Assembly: GCF_036946125.1 (NCBI RefSeq)
Contig: NZ_JAQIJT010000002.1
Location: forward strand, 527,001-591,000
DNA from: Sphingomonas adhaesiva
Lineage (GTDB): Bacteria > Pseudomonadota > Alphaproteobacteria > Sphingomonadales > Sphingomonadaceae
Reading direction: 5' to 3'
Length of the DNA stretch: 64,000 bases
Below, piece after piece: positions 7,727 to 16,376 of the stretch. Positions within the stretch are counted from its first letter, which is position 1; every line of letters begins with the position of its first letter. A program made the position numbers and the translations under genes. The notes below the pieces were generated by a model. The model was not told the DNA's origin and made no database searches. It was given only the letters and a program-made list of their open reading frames with translations.

Positions 7727-9475
7727 TCAATTCGCCCAGGCCGCATCGTCGAGGTGCAGCTCGGCGGCGGGGCGGCTGCCCCAGTCGTCGAGCCTGGCGC
7801 GCCCGGCGAGCCACAGGCGGCGGGTGGGGCCGGCGGCGAGGAGGGCATGGCCGAGCGGCGTGTCGGCGGCGCGGAAGGCCATCGCCTTCAGGCTGCGTCC
7901 GTCGTCGCCCGCCACGATCGCGCGGACATGGCCGTTGCCGACCACGTCGACCTTGATCGCGCGCACCGGCCCGATCGCGATCCGCGGTGACGGCCAGCCG
8001 GTGCCGTAGGGACCGCCCGCCTCCAGCGCGGTCACGAGGTCGGGGGTGACGCCGCCGGGCGCGAGTACCGAATCGACGAGCAAGGCGCGGCCCGCCATCG
8101 CCGCGTCGACGGCGGCGGCCAGGCGCTGGTCGAGGAACTCGGCGAACGCCGCCACCCGATCCGCCGCGATGGTCAGCCCCGCGGCCATGGCGTGGCCGCC
8201 GCCGGCGACGAGCAATCCCTGCTCCCTGGCCGCAAGCACCGCGGCGCCCAGGTCGACGCCGGTGATCGATCGGCCGGATCCTTTGCCCACGCCATGTTCG
8301 TCGAGCGCGATGACGATCGCGGGGCGGCCCAGCTTCTCCTTCAGGCGTCCCGCGACGATCCCGATGACGCCGGGGTGCCAGCCATCGCCCGCGACGACGC
8401 AGACCGCGCGGCGGTCGCAGAGCATCGCCTCGGCGCCCTCCTGGACCATCGCCTCGATCGCGCGGCGTTCCTCGTTGAGGCGGTCCAGTTCGGCGGCAAG
8501 GACGCGGGCCTCCGCAGGATCGTCGGTGGTGAGCAGGCGGACGCCCAGATCGGCGCGCCCGACGCGTCCGCCGGCGTTGATGCGGGGACCGAGCGCGAAG
8601 CCGAGATCGCTGGCGGCCGGCGCGCGGGTGAGGCGTGCGGCATCCGCGAGGGCCGCAAGGCCGACGTTGCCCCGGCGCGCCATCACCTTCAGCCCCTGCG
8701 CGACGAAGGCACGGTTGAGGCCGCGGAGCTGGGCGACGTCCGCGACCGTGCCGAGCGCGACCAGATCGAGCAGGTCGAGCAGCTTCGGCTCGGGGCGGGC
8801 GGCGAACCAGTCGCGGCGGCGCAGCTCGCGCACCAGCGCGGCGCCCAGGAGGAAGGCGACACCGACCGCCGCGAGATGCCCGTGCGCGGCGGCATCGGCC
8901 CGTTCGTCGAGGCGGTTGGGGTTCACCACCGCATGCGCGCGCGGCAGCCGGGTCGCGCATTGGTGGTGATCGACGACGATCACGTCGACACGCGCGCCGT
9001 CGAGCGCGTCGAACGCCTGCGCACCGCAATCGACGGTGACGATCAGCGTCGCGCCTTCCGCCGCCAGCCGCTCCATCGCCGGGGCATTGGGGCCGTAGCC
9101 CTCGGTCATTCGATCGGGGATGTAGGGGCGCGCATCGTGCCCCAGCGCGCGCAGCAGCAGGACGAGGAGGGCACAGGATGTCGCGCCGTCGACGTCATAA
9201 TCGCCGAAGATCGCGATCTGCTCGCGACGCTCGACCGCATCGGCCAGCCGCGCGGCGGCGGCATCCATGTCGCGGAAGATCGAGGGGTCGGGCATGAAGC
9301 CGCGGATCGACGGCGCGCGGTGCGCCTCGATCGCGTCACGCGGGCAGCCGCGCGCGAGCAGCAATTGCGTGACCAGGTCGTCGGGGACGAAACCGCCTCG
9401 CTGATCGTCCGCCAGCGCGCGCCAGCGCCAGGGCTGACCCAGGATCGAACGGTCGATATCGAGGACGTGGCGCAT
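7727..9475 (-). CDS. recJ: Single-stranded-DNA-specific exonuclease RecJ
   Basis: About 582 aa from the ATG at 9475 (MRHVLDIDRS); in-frame ATGs at 9487 and further upstream are possible. The DHH phosphoesterase core is clear: IFGDYDVDGATSCALL, then TVDCGA and VDHHQC. The DHHA1 part contains GGGHAMAAGLTIAADR. By family knowledge it is a 5'-3' single-strand exonuclease in recombination and mismatch repair, metal-dependent and cytosolic. It stands alone, with tRNA-Glu downstream and the merC-zur operon divergent upstream. Confidence 0.95.
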   Translation of the reverse strand: MRHVLDIDRSILGQPWRWRALADDQRGGFVPDDLVTQLLLARGCPRDAIEAHRAPSIRGFMPDPSIFRDMDAAAARLADAVERREQIAIFGDYDVDGATSCALLVLLLRALGHDARPYIPDRMTEGYGPNAPAMERLAAEGATLIVTVDCGAQAFDALDGARVDVIVVDHHQCATRLPRAHAVVNPNRLDERADAAAHGHLAAVGVAFLLGAALVRELRRRDWFAARPEPKLLDLLDLVALGTVADVAQLRGLNRAFVAQGLKVMARRGNVGLAALADAARLTRAPAASDLGFALGPRINAGGRVGRADLGVRLLTTDDPAEARVLAAELDRLNEERRAIEAMVQEGAEAMLCDRRAVCVVAGDGWHPGVIGIVAGRLKEKLGRPAIVIALDEHGVGKGSGRSITGVDLGAAVLAAREQGLLVAGGGHAMAAGLTIAADRVAAFAEFLDQRLAAAVDAAMAGRALLVDSVLAPGGVTPDLVTALEAGGPYGTGWPSPRIAIGPVRAIKVDVVGNGHVRAIVAGDDGRSLKAMAFRAADTPLGHALLAAGPTRRLWLAGRARLDDWGSRPAAELHLDDAAWAN

Positions 9476-9546
9476 GGCCGGTTCCATAATCGTGCGCATC
9501 CGCCGCGTCACCATCGCGCACGGTCATGACGAATAAAGTGCGATGT

Positions 9547-9560
9547 GATGTTGTAACATC
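9547..9560. promoter_or_regulatory. Candidate Zur operator
   Basis: GATGTTGTAACATC is a palindrome with 6-bp arms around GT, lying 28 bp before the merC-like start. It closely resembles the GATGTTATAACATC-type sites known for Zur/Fur-family repressors in Proteobacteria. The operon behind it encodes a Zur-like protein, which fits autoregulation. Confidence 0.7.
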
Positions 9561-9587
9561 GGCGCGCGTCGCCTAACTGGAGGCGCG

Positions 9588-9974
9588 ATGGCCGATACCG
9601 CTTCCTCCTCCGACAGTCCGAATCGGCTCGATCGCTGGGCGATGTGGGTGTCGGCGGCGTGCGTCGTCCATTGCCTGGCGACGACGATGGCGGTCGCGGC
9701 GCTGTCTGCGGCGGGCGGGCTGCTGGGAAGTCCGCTGGTCCACGAGGTCGGGCTGGTGATCGCGATCCTGCTGGGCGCGGTGGCGTTCGGGCGCGGGATC
9801 GCGACGCACGGGCGCGCGCTGCCGATCGCGCTGGGGACGATCGGGCTGGGGTTGATGGCATCGGCGCTGCTGGTGTCGCACGAGGCGCATCATCTGGCGG
9901 AGACGGGGCTGACGATCCTGGGCGTATCGGTGCTGGCGCTGGGGCACGCGATCAATCGGCGCGCGCGCGGCTGA
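9588..9974 (+). CDS. MerC-domain membrane protein
   Basis: A 128-aa protein with a TGGAGG ribosome site. Four hydrophobic segments are visible, the first carrying the metal-ligand pair in SAACVVHCLATT, as in MerC proteins. The C-terminal part has HEAHH. MerC itself transports Hg(II), but no merR, merA or merT is nearby. Pairing with a Zur-type regulator and a Zur-like box points to zinc transport or zinc stress instead (inference). Confidence 0.8.
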   Translation: MADTASSSDSPNRLDRWAMWVSAACVVHCLATTMAVAALSAAGGLLGSPLVHEVGLVIAILLGAVAFGRGIATHGRALPIALGTIGLGLMASALLVSHEAHHLAETGLTILGVSVLALGHAINRRARG

Positions 9975-10022
9975 CATCGGGGCCGGGTTGCCGTCGCCGG
10001 ACCGGCACCTTAACTTTCCCCG

Positions 10023-10496
10023 ATGGGGAATCACGGGCATCACGAACCGGAGGGCGAGGCGCTGCTGACCGCGGCGCAGGCGGCGCTGGAGCGATCGGGC
10101 GAGCAGTGGACCGCGATGCGCGGCAACGTGTTCGCCGCGCTGACGGCGTTCGACAAGCCGGCATCGGCCTATGACATCGCGGAGGCGATGTCCGCGACGC
10201 AGGGGCGGCGGATCGCGGCCAACAGCATCTATCGTATCCTCGACCTCTTCGTGACCGCCAATCTGGCGCAGCGGGTGGAAAGCGCGAACGCCTATGTCGT
10301 CAACGCGCACCCCGGGTGCCGGCACGATTGCATCTTTCTGATCTGCGACGGGTGCGGACGCACCACGCATCTCGATGACGACCGGCTGACCGCGGCGTTG
10401 CGCGAAACCGCCGGCACCGCGGGGTTCGCGCCCGAGCGGCCGGTCATCGAGGTGCGCGGTCGATGCGCCGAGTGTCGCGACGCCGCGGCGGCTTGA
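10023..10496 (+). CDS. zur: Zur/Fur-family zinc uptake regulator
   Basis: A 157-aa protein. The winged helix spans about residues 30-85 (IAANSIYRILDLFVTANL). The metal and dimerisation region has HPGCRHDCIFLICDGCG and a final CAEC pair, which together give the structural Cys4 zinc site of the family. The His/Glu-rich N-terminus (NHGHHEPEGE) is common in these proteins. It lies 48 bp after the MerC-like gene and is likely in one operon. Zur rather than Fur is inferred from sequence style and context. Confidence 0.8.
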   Translation: MGNHGHHEPEGEALLTAAQAALERSGEQWTAMRGNVFAALTAFDKPASAYDIAEAMSATQGRRIAANSIYRILDLFVTANLAQRVESANAYVVNAHPGCRHDCIFLICDGCGRTTHLDDDRLTAALRETAGTAGFAPERPVIEVRGRCAECRDAAAA

Positions 10497-10634
10497 TCGA
10501 AGTGACGCCGCCAATCCGCTTGTCGTGACATGAGAGGCTGCGCCAGGTATCGTCGCGCCGGAGCCGCGATATTGGGGCGCCGGGCCGATAACCCGGAGGC
10601 CGTTTGGACGTAAGCTCGGGGTCGCGTCTCCACA

Positions 10635-10652
10635 GTATGCGTGATCGCATAC
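10635..10652. promoter_or_regulatory. Palindrome upstream of dxs
   Basis: GTATGCG-TGAT-CGCATAC is a 7+7 bp dyad about 50 bp upstream of the chosen dxs start, within the 205-bp gap after zur. It could be an operator or a transcript hairpin. Nothing else was recognised in that gap. Confidence 0.3.
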
Positions 10653-10701
10653 GGCGCGCGTAACATTCGACATGCTGATCCGGGTCAGCTATCCGGGTCG
10701 G

Positions 10702-12621
10702 ATGGCAAACGCCCCCGATACTCCGCTGCTCGATACCGTCGCGACGCCCGCGGACCTGCGCCGCCTGAAGCCCGAGGACCTGCGCCAGCTCGCCGACGAG
10801 TTGCGGCAGGAGACGATCTCCGCCGTCGGGACGACCGGCGGGCACCTTGGCTCCGGGCTCGGCGTGGTCGAGCTGACGACCGCGATCCACTATGTCTTCG
10901 ACACGCCGCGCGACCGGCTGATCTGGGACGTGGGGCACCAATGCTACCCGCACAAGATCCTGACCGGGCGGCGCGATCGTATCCGCACGCTGCGGCAGGG
11001 CGGGGGGCTGAGCGGGTTCACGAAGCGCAGCGAGAGCGAATACGACCCGTTCGGCGCGGCGCACAGCTCGACCTCGATCTCCGCGGCGCTGGGGTTCGCG
11101 ACCGCCAACAAGCTGTCGGGGGCACCGGGCAAGGCGATCGCGGTGATCGGCGACGGCGCGATGTCCGCGGGCATGGCCTATGAAGCGATGAACAACGCGG
11201 AGGCCGCGGGCAACCGGCTGGTCGTGATCCTGAACGACAACGACATGTCGATCGCACCGCCGGTGGGCGGGCTGTCGGCCTATCTGTCGCGCATCGTGTC
11301 CAGCCGCGAGTTCCTGGGCGTGCGCGAGCTGATGAAGAAGTTCGCGCGCCGCCTGCCGCGCCCGTTCCATTCCGCCGCGCGCAAGACCGACGAGTTCGCG
11401 CGCGGAATGACGATGGGCGGCACGCTGTTCGAGGAGCTGGGCTTCTATTACGTCGGGCCGATCGACGGTCACAACCTGGACCATCTGATCCCGGTGCTGG
11501 AGAATGTCCGCGACGCGGAGGAGGGCCCGATCCTCGTCCATGTCGTGACGAAGAAGGGCAAGGGCTATGCCCCCGCCGAGGCGTCGGCGGACAAGTACCA
11601 CGGCGTGCAGAAATTCGACGTCATCACCGGCGCGCAGGCGAAGGCGCCGCCGGGGCCGCCCGCGTACCAGAACGTCTTCGGCGAGGCGCTGGCGAAGGCG
11701 GCGGAGGCGGATCCGCGCATCTGTGCGATCACCGCGGCGATGCCGTCGGGCACGGGCCTGGACAGGTTCGCGACCGCGCATCCCGACCGCTTCTTCGATG
11801 TCGGCATCGCGGAGCAGCATGCGGTGACCTTCGCCGCGGGGCTGGCCGCGCAGGGGATGCGGCCATTCTGCGCCATCTATTCGACCTTCCTGCAGCGCGC
11901 CTACGACCAGGTGGTGCACGATGTCGCGATCCAGAACCTGCCGGTGCGCTTCGCGATCGACCGCGCCGGGCTGGTCGGGGCGGACGGCGCGACGCATGCG
12001 GGCAGCTTCGACGTCACGTATCTGGCGACGCTGCCCAATTTCGTCGTGATGGCGCCGTCGGACGAGGCCGAGCTGGTGCATATGGTCCACACCTGCGTCG
12101 AGCATGATTCCGGGCCGATCGCGGTGCGCTATCCGCGCGGCGGCGGCACCGGGGTGGCGCTGCCCGAGACGCCGGAACGGCTGGAGATCGGCAAGGGCCG
12201 CCTGGTGCGCGAGGGCAAGACGGTCGCGATCCTGTCGCTCGGCACCCGGCTGGAGGAGGCGCTGAAGGCGGCCGACGCGCTGGATGCCAGGGGATTGTCG
12301 ACCAGCGTCGCCGACCTGCGCTTCGCCAAGCCGCTGGACGAGGCGCTGATCCGCCGCCTGCTGACCACGCACGAGGTGGCGATCACGATCGAGGAGAATG
12401 CGATCGGTGGGCTGGGTGCGCACGTGCTGACGATGGCGTCGGACGCGGGGCTGACCGATGCGGGGCTGAAGATCCGCACGATGCGCCTGCCCGACCTGTT
12501 CCAGGATCAGGACAAGCCCGAGGTGCAATATGCCGACGCGCGGCTGGATGCCGAAGCGATCGTCGATACGGTGCTGACCGCGCTGCGCTACAACGAGGCC
12601 GGCGCCGTCCAGCGCGCGTGA
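10702..12621 (+). CDS. dxs: 1-deoxy-D-xylulose-5-phosphate synthase
   Basis: About 639 aa from the ATG at 10702 (MANAPDTPLLDTV), which matches the usual family N-terminus; an ATG at 10672 is in frame. It catalyses TPP-dependent condensation of pyruvate and glyceraldehyde-3-phosphate, the first step of the MEP isoprenoid pathway. Visible motifs: IWDVGHQCYPHKILTGRR, the TPP-binding GDGAMSAGMAYEAMNN, and the transketolase pyrimidine domain with DVGIAEQHAVTFAAGLA. Full length and intact. In sphingomonads this pathway feeds carotenoids, hopanoids and quinones. Confidence 0.97.
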   Translation: MANAPDTPLLDTVATPADLRRLKPEDLRQLADELRQETISAVGTTGGHLGSGLGVVELTTAIHYVFDTPRDRLIWDVGHQCYPHKILTGRRDRIRTLRQGGGLSGFTKRSESEYDPFGAAHSSTSISAALGFATANKLSGAPGKAIAVIGDGAMSAGMAYEAMNNAEAAGNRLVVILNDNDMSIAPPVGGLSAYLSRIVSSREFLGVRELMKKFARRLPRPFHSAARKTDEFARGMTMGGTLFEELGFYYVGPIDGHNLDHLIPVLENVRDAEEGPILVHVVTKKGKGYAPAEASADKYHGVQKFDVITGAQAKAPPGPPAYQNVFGEALAKAAEADPRICAITAAMPSGTGLDRFATAHPDRFFDVGIAEQHAVTFAAGLAAQGMRPFCAIYSTFLQRAYDQVVHDVAIQNLPVRFAIDRAGLVGADGATHAGSFDVTYLATLPNFVVMAPSDEAELVHMVHTCVEHDSGPIAVRYPRGGGTGVALPETPERLEIGKGRLVREGKTVAILSLGTRLEEALKAADALDARGLSTSVADLRFAKPLDEALIRRLLTTHEVAITIEENAIGGLGAHVLTMASDAGLTDAGLKIRTMRLPDLFQDQDKPEVQYADARLDAEAIVDTVLTALRYNEAGAVQRA

Positions 12622-12631
12622 GCCGCGCGAG

Positions 12632-13066
12632 GTGACGGGTTGGGAGAAGGTCGGAGCCCTCACCGCGCTATATGCGGTGGGGATGCTGTACGCCAATCAC
12701 GCGATGCTGCGCCGGGTGAAGGGTGCGGTGGCGGTGCGCGCGGCATGGACCGCGGCTGATTTCGATGCGGTGTTCGACGATACCGACACGCGCGTGGCGC
12801 CTGCGGTGCGCGCGGTGCTGGCGCCGTGGTATGGCGAGGGGGTGGTGCCGCGCCCCGAGGATACGCTGAAACGCTTCCTGAAGATGGATCGCGGCGACGT
12901 GGATGACACGGTCGCGGCGCTGCGCGCGCGGCTGGAGTTGCCCGAGGAGGTGGCGCCGACGCCCGATCTGCCGGATGTCGCGGCGCTGGTGCGGTATGTC
13001 GATGTCCTCGTCACCCCGGCCTCGAGCCGGGGTCCCGCTGCCGTCCCGCCGCCGCGAGGGAGGTAA
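12632..13066 (+). CDS. Hypothetical protein, single N-terminal membrane segment
   Basis: A 144-aa protein with a GTG start 10 bp after dxs; GAGGT just before it is a weak site. The N-terminus (VGALTALYAVGMLYANHAML) is a probable membrane anchor, and the rest is acidic and soluble. No family is recognised. The last codons run into an inverted repeat (13024-13081), so the C-terminal Pro/Arg tail is likely repeat-derived. Confidence 0.5.
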   Translation: MTGWEKVGALTALYAVGMLYANHAMLRRVKGAVAVRAAWTAADFDAVFDDTDTRVAPAVRAVLAPWYGEGVVPRPEDTLKRFLKMDRGDVDDTVAALRARLELPEEVAPTPDLPDVAALVRYVDVLVTPASSRGPAAVPPPRGR

Positions 13067-13081
13067 GCGGGACCCCGGCTC
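13024..13081. repeat. 16-bp perfect inverted repeat
   Basis: GAGCCGGGGTCCCGCT and AGCGGGACCCCGGCTC are separated by 26 bp. They overlap the 3' end of the hypothetical gene and directly abut the 153-bp element that follows. It may serve as a terminator for the dxs-side transcript or be part of a larger composite repeat. Confidence 0.6.
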
Positions 13082-13086
13082 AAGGC

Positions 13087-13239
13087 GGGACCTTTGCAAA
13101 ACGGGTCAACAGCACCCAGCCCACGCCGTGCTCCTGCGCAGGCAGGAGCCCAGGGCCCAGCAGAACAACGCTTTATGGGACCTGCAACCCTGGGCTCCTG
13201 CCTTCGCAGGAGCACGGTACAGCCTTTTGCAAAGGTCCC
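13087..13239. repeat. 153-bp element with terminal inverted repeats, copy 1
   Basis: Bounded by perfect 15-bp inverted ends, GGGACCTTTGCAAAA and TTTTGCAAAGGTCCC. Inside is a second nested dyad, CCGTGCTCCTGCG...CGCAGGAGCACGG, with AGGCAGGAGCCCAG-type flanks. No coding potential. A nearly identical copy lies inverted at 17192-17345. The form fits a small non-autonomous (MITE- or REP-like) repeat. Confidence 0.75.
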
Positions 13240-13269
13240 GCTCAAAGCCGGGGTGGCGGTGGGTGCAGC

Positions 13270-13932
13270 CTATATCCGCATTTCACTCCTGCTACGCCCC
13301 GGCGTCGCCAGGATCGCCCGGGCGTCGCCCGGTGATCTCACCTCGCCATGCGGGCCACCCGCGGCGGCGATGACGCGATCGAGCAGTTCCAGCCCCTCCG
13401 GCCAGCGACCCAGTCCGCTGGCGGCGTTCAGATGGCCGTGGGGGCCGTGGTCGATGAAATGGCTGCCCCAGTCGACCGCGAGGCTGTGCGCGCGCTCGAT
13501 CGTGATCCACGGATCGTCGGTCGAGGCGACGACGATCGAGGGGAAGGGCAGGGGTTGCTTGGGCACGCCGGCGAACGGCGCCAGTTCCGCGGCTACACCC
13601 TCCCGGTCCACGTCGGCCGGCGCGACCAGCAGCGCGCCGGCCACCGGCCAGCCGTAGGGCTGCGGGCTGAACGATGCCCACCAGGCGGTCGCGATGCAGC
13701 CCAGGCTGTGCGCCACCAGGATGACCGGCGCGCGCGCGGCGGACACCGCCTGATCGATCTTCGTCACCCAGCTGTTGCGGTGCGGGCGGTCCCACATGCC
13801 CAGGTCGATGCGTGCCGTATCGGGACGGCTCGCCTCCCATAACGACTGCCAATGCGCCGGTCCCGAGCCGCCGAGCCCGGGGATGGTCAGGACGGTCGGT
13901 TGAACCGACAGGTCGAACGCGGCATGTCCCAT
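13270..13932 (-). CDS. Alpha/beta hydrolase, RBBP9/YdeN family
   Basis: A 220-aa protein. It opens with VLTIPGLGGSGPAHWQSLWE, typical of RBBP9/YdeN serine hydrolases. Catalytic residues are visible: Ser in VAHSLGC, Asp in ASTDDPW and His in GPHGHLNA. The substrate is not known for this family. The last 20 or so residues run toward the 153-bp repeat and may not be conserved. It is divergent from tlyA, with a 221-bp gap between them. Confidence 0.85.
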   Translation of the reverse strand: MGHAAFDLSVQPTVLTIPGLGGSGPAHWQSLWEASRPDTARIDLGMWDRPHRNSWVTKIDQAVSAARAPVILVAHSLGCIATAWWASFSPQPYGWPVAGALLVAPADVDREGVAAELAPFAGVPKQPLPFPSIVVASTDDPWITIERAHSLAVDWGSHFIDHGPHGHLNAASGLGRWPEGLELLDRVIAAAGGPHGEVRSPGDARAILATPGRSRSEMRI

Positions 13933-14153
13933 GACGTACCTCCTGTTCGTGGTTTCCCCTGGCCCGGACGGGGGCGGGGGCGAGGCCGCGGCTCACAGTC
14001 TAGGGGTCGGTCACGCCGCGGCCTCTGATCCCGGATGTATATCCCACCCAACGGGTGGACAATCGTGCGGCGCAGCAATTGACGCGAGATGTGCCCCGCG
14101 AAAGACGAACCGAAATTGTTGCGATTCCGGCGCGTTGTGGCGATAGCGCTGTC

Positions 14154-14888
14154 ATGGCGAAGCAGCGTGTCGATCAGATGCTGGTGGATCGCGGGCTGGC
14201 CGAATCGCGCACCCGTGCGCAGGCGCTGGTGATGGCCGGGCTGGTCTTCGCGGGCGGGCGCAAGATCGACAAGCCGGGGCAGGCGATCGCGGACGACGCG
14301 GCGCTGGAGGTGCGCGGGCGCGATCATCCCTGGGTGTCGCGCGGCGGCATCAAGCTGGCGCACGGGCTCGATCACTTCGCGTGGGACGTGAGCGGCGCGG
14401 TGGCGATCGACGTGGGATCGTCGACCGGCGGGTTCACCGACGTGCTGCTGACGCGCGGGGCGAAGCGCGTCTATGCGGTCGACAGCGGTACCAACCAGTT
14501 GGCGTGGAAGCTGCGCCAGGACGATCGCGTGGTCGTGCACGAACGGACCAGCGCGCGCATCCTGACCGCATCGCACGTGCCCGAGCCCGTCGACCTGGTG
14601 GTGTGCGATGCCAGCTTCATCGGCCTCGCCAAGGTGCTGGAGGTCCCCTTGTCCTTCGTCCGCGCGGGCGGGCGTGCGATGGCGCTCATCAAGCCGCAGT
14701 TCGAGGCCGGGCGCGCCGAAGTGGGAAAGGGCGGCGTCGTGCGCGACGACGCGGTGCGCGCGCGCGTCTGCGACGACGTGGCGGCGTGGTTCGCCGGTGC
14801 GGGGTGGCGCGTGGCGGGTGTCGTCGAAAGCCCGATCACGGGTCCTGAGGGAAATGTCGAATATCTGATCGCCGTGCACCGGGATTGA
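14154..14888 (+). CDS. tlyA: TlyA-family rRNA methyltransferase
   Basis: A 244-aa protein from the ATG at 14154; the frame runs about 100 bp upstream without conservation. An N-terminal S4 RNA-binding domain (QRVDQMLVDRGLAESRTRAQ) is followed by a FtsJ-like methyltransferase with SAM motif AIDVGSSTGGFTD, then VVCDASFI and ALIKPQFEAGR. By family knowledge it 2'-O-methylates ribosomal RNA. Some TlyA proteins are reported haemolytic, which is probably indirect. Confidence 0.92.
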   Translation: MAKQRVDQMLVDRGLAESRTRAQALVMAGLVFAGGRKIDKPGQAIADDAALEVRGRDHPWVSRGGIKLAHGLDHFAWDVSGAVAIDVGSSTGGFTDVLLTRGAKRVYAVDSGTNQLAWKLRQDDRVVVHERTSARILTASHVPEPVDLVVCDASFIGLAKVLEVPLSFVRAGGRAMALIKPQFEAGRAEVGKGGVVRDDAVRARVCDDVAAWFAGAGWRVAGVVESPITGPEGNVEYLIAVHRD

Positions 14889-14970
14889 AACAGGCGTCCG
14901 TCATGCCGGCTGCGACGTTTGCGTGCGTCGCGGCGTTGCGGCATGACGGCAACATGGATCACGGGGATTG

Positions 14971-15531
14971 ATGACATTGGGCACGGTGGCGTCGAAGGGG
15001 CAGTTGCGGATGTCGTTTCTCCGGTGGGCCGCCGTATCGGTGCCGCTGGTGCTGCTGCTGGGGTTCGTGTCGGGGCGCGTCGTGCCGTCGGGCAGCGAGA
15101 ACGGCTGGTATGTCGCGCTGGCCAAGCCGGAGCTGACCCCGCCGGGCATCGTCTTCCCGATCGTCTGGTCGGCGCTGTACATCATGCTGGGGCTGGCGCT
15201 GGCGCTGATCCTGTCGGCGCGCGGCGCGCGGCTGCGCGGGCTGGCGGTCGCGCTGTTTGCGGCGCAGCTGGCGTGCAATCTTGCCTGGACGCCGCTGTTC
15301 TTCGGCGCGCACAAGGTGCAGGCGGCGCTGCTGCTGCTGGTCGCGATCCTGGGGCTGACCATCCTGACGACCTTCGTCTTCGGGCAGATCCGGCGCACCG
15401 CGGCATGGCTTCTGGTGCCGTACATGGTGTGGATCAGCTTCGCGGGGGTGCTGACGTGGCGGATCGGGCAGCTCAATCCCGATGCGGAACGGCTTGTGCG
15501 CCCGGCCGCGGCGTCCCAGATGCTGACGTGA
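14971..15531 (+). CDS. tspO: TspO/MBR family membrane protein
   Basis: About 186 aa from the ATG at 14971 with GGGG upstream; a later ATG at 15010 with AAGGGG is an alternative. Five hydrophobic segments are seen. Family marks are WYVALAKPELTPPG, FPIVWSALYIMLG, LACNLAWTPLFFGAHK and VPYMVWISFAGVL. TspO proteins bind porphyrins and affect tetrapyrrole or redox stress responses. The gene lies just before ubiK. Confidence 0.92.
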   Translation: MTLGTVASKGQLRMSFLRWAAVSVPLVLLLGFVSGRVVPSGSENGWYVALAKPELTPPGIVFPIVWSALYIMLGLALALILSARGARLRGLAVALFAAQLACNLAWTPLFFGAHKVQAALLLLVAILGLTILTTFVFGQIRRTAAWLLVPYMVWISFAGVLTWRIGQLNPDAERLVRPAAASQMLT

Positions 15532-15557
15532 CGCGAACTTCTGCGAAGGACTGAGTG

Positions 15558-15830
15558 ATGCAATCCGAGAACCATCTGTTCGGCGACATGGCCAAGCTGC
15601 TGAACGGCGCCGCGGGGACGCTGGCCGGCGTCGGTCGCGAGGCGGAGGCGAGCGCGCGGGCGCGGGCGCGCGAATGGATCGGCGGGCTGGATTTCGTCGC
15701 GCGCGACGAGTTCGAGGCGGTGAAGGCCATCGCGATCGCCGCGCGCGAGGATGCGGAGGCGCTGCGCACCAGGGTCGAGGCGCTGGAGGCGGCGCTCGCG
15801 GCGAAGGGTGCGGATGCGAACGTGGGCTGA
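15558..15830 (+). CDS. ubiK: Ubiquinone biosynthesis accessory factor UbiK family
   Basis: A 90-aa protein, ATG at 15558 with GAAGGA upstream. It has the BMFP shape: an amphipathic N-terminus (HLFGDMAKLLNGAAGTLAG), then DFVARDEFEAVKAIA and a C-terminal coiled coil ALRTRVEALEAALAA. UbiK supports aerobic ubiquinone synthesis as part of the Ubi complex. It is tightly spaced with tspO and ybjN. Confidence 0.85.
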   Translation: MQSENHLFGDMAKLLNGAAGTLAGVGREAEASARARAREWIGGLDFVARDEFEAVKAIAIAAREDAEALRTRVEALEAALAAKGADANVG

Positions 15831-15863
15831 CGCGCGCACGCATTTCGTGCGATAGAGACGAAC

Positions 15864-16370
15864 ATGCTCGATCATGCCGATACCGATGCGGAGCCGGACG
15901 CCCCGCTGGACATGCTGGAATCCTATTTCATGGCGCACGGCTGGCCGTGCGAACGCCATGACGAGGAAATCACCGCATCGGTCAAGGGCAGCTGGACCGA
16001 GTACGAACTGCGCGCGCTGTGGCGTGAGGAGGACGGCGTCCTCCAGTTGCTCGCCTTCCCCGATGTGAAGGTGGCGGACAATCGCCGCGGCCGCATCTAC
16101 GAGACGCTGTCGCTCATCAACGAGCAGTTGTGGACCGGGCATTTCGAATTGTGGTCGTCGAGCGGTATCCTGCTGTACCGCAACGCGACCGTAATCGAGC
16201 AGCGCGACGGCGAGGCGACCATGTCGCTCGCCACCGCGGAGCTGCTGGTCGAATCCGCGCTCGACGAGTGCGAGCGCTTCTATCCCGTGTTCCAGTTCGT
16301 GCTGTGGGGGGGCAAGACCCCGGCCGAGGCGATCGCCGCGGCGATGGTGGAAACGCAGGGCGAGGCCTGA
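15864..16370 (+). CDS. YbjN-domain protein
   Basis: A 168-aa protein. The type III secretion chaperone-like YbjN fold is recognisable from LDMLESYFMAHGWPCER, LWREEDGVLQLLAFP, INEQLWTGHFELWSS and CERFYPVFQFVLWGGKTP. This is a common sphingomonad and rhizobial protein of unclear role, always near proC in this group as I recall. It is 6 bp from proC. Confidence 0.85.
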   Translation: MLDHADTDAEPDAPLDMLESYFMAHGWPCERHDEEITASVKGSWTEYELRALWREEDGVLQLLAFPDVKVADNRRGRIYETLSLINEQLWTGHFELWSSSGILLYRNATVIEQRDGEATMSLATAELLVESALDECERFYPVFQFVLWGGKTPAEAIAAAMVETQGEA

Positions 16371-16376
16371 TCGCGC

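Noticed and set aside
10444..12696. 750-codon minus-strand open frame antisense to dxs
   Set aside because: It is a GC-rich shadow with Arg/His/Gln-rich composition and no recognisable domain; dxs is clearly the gene.
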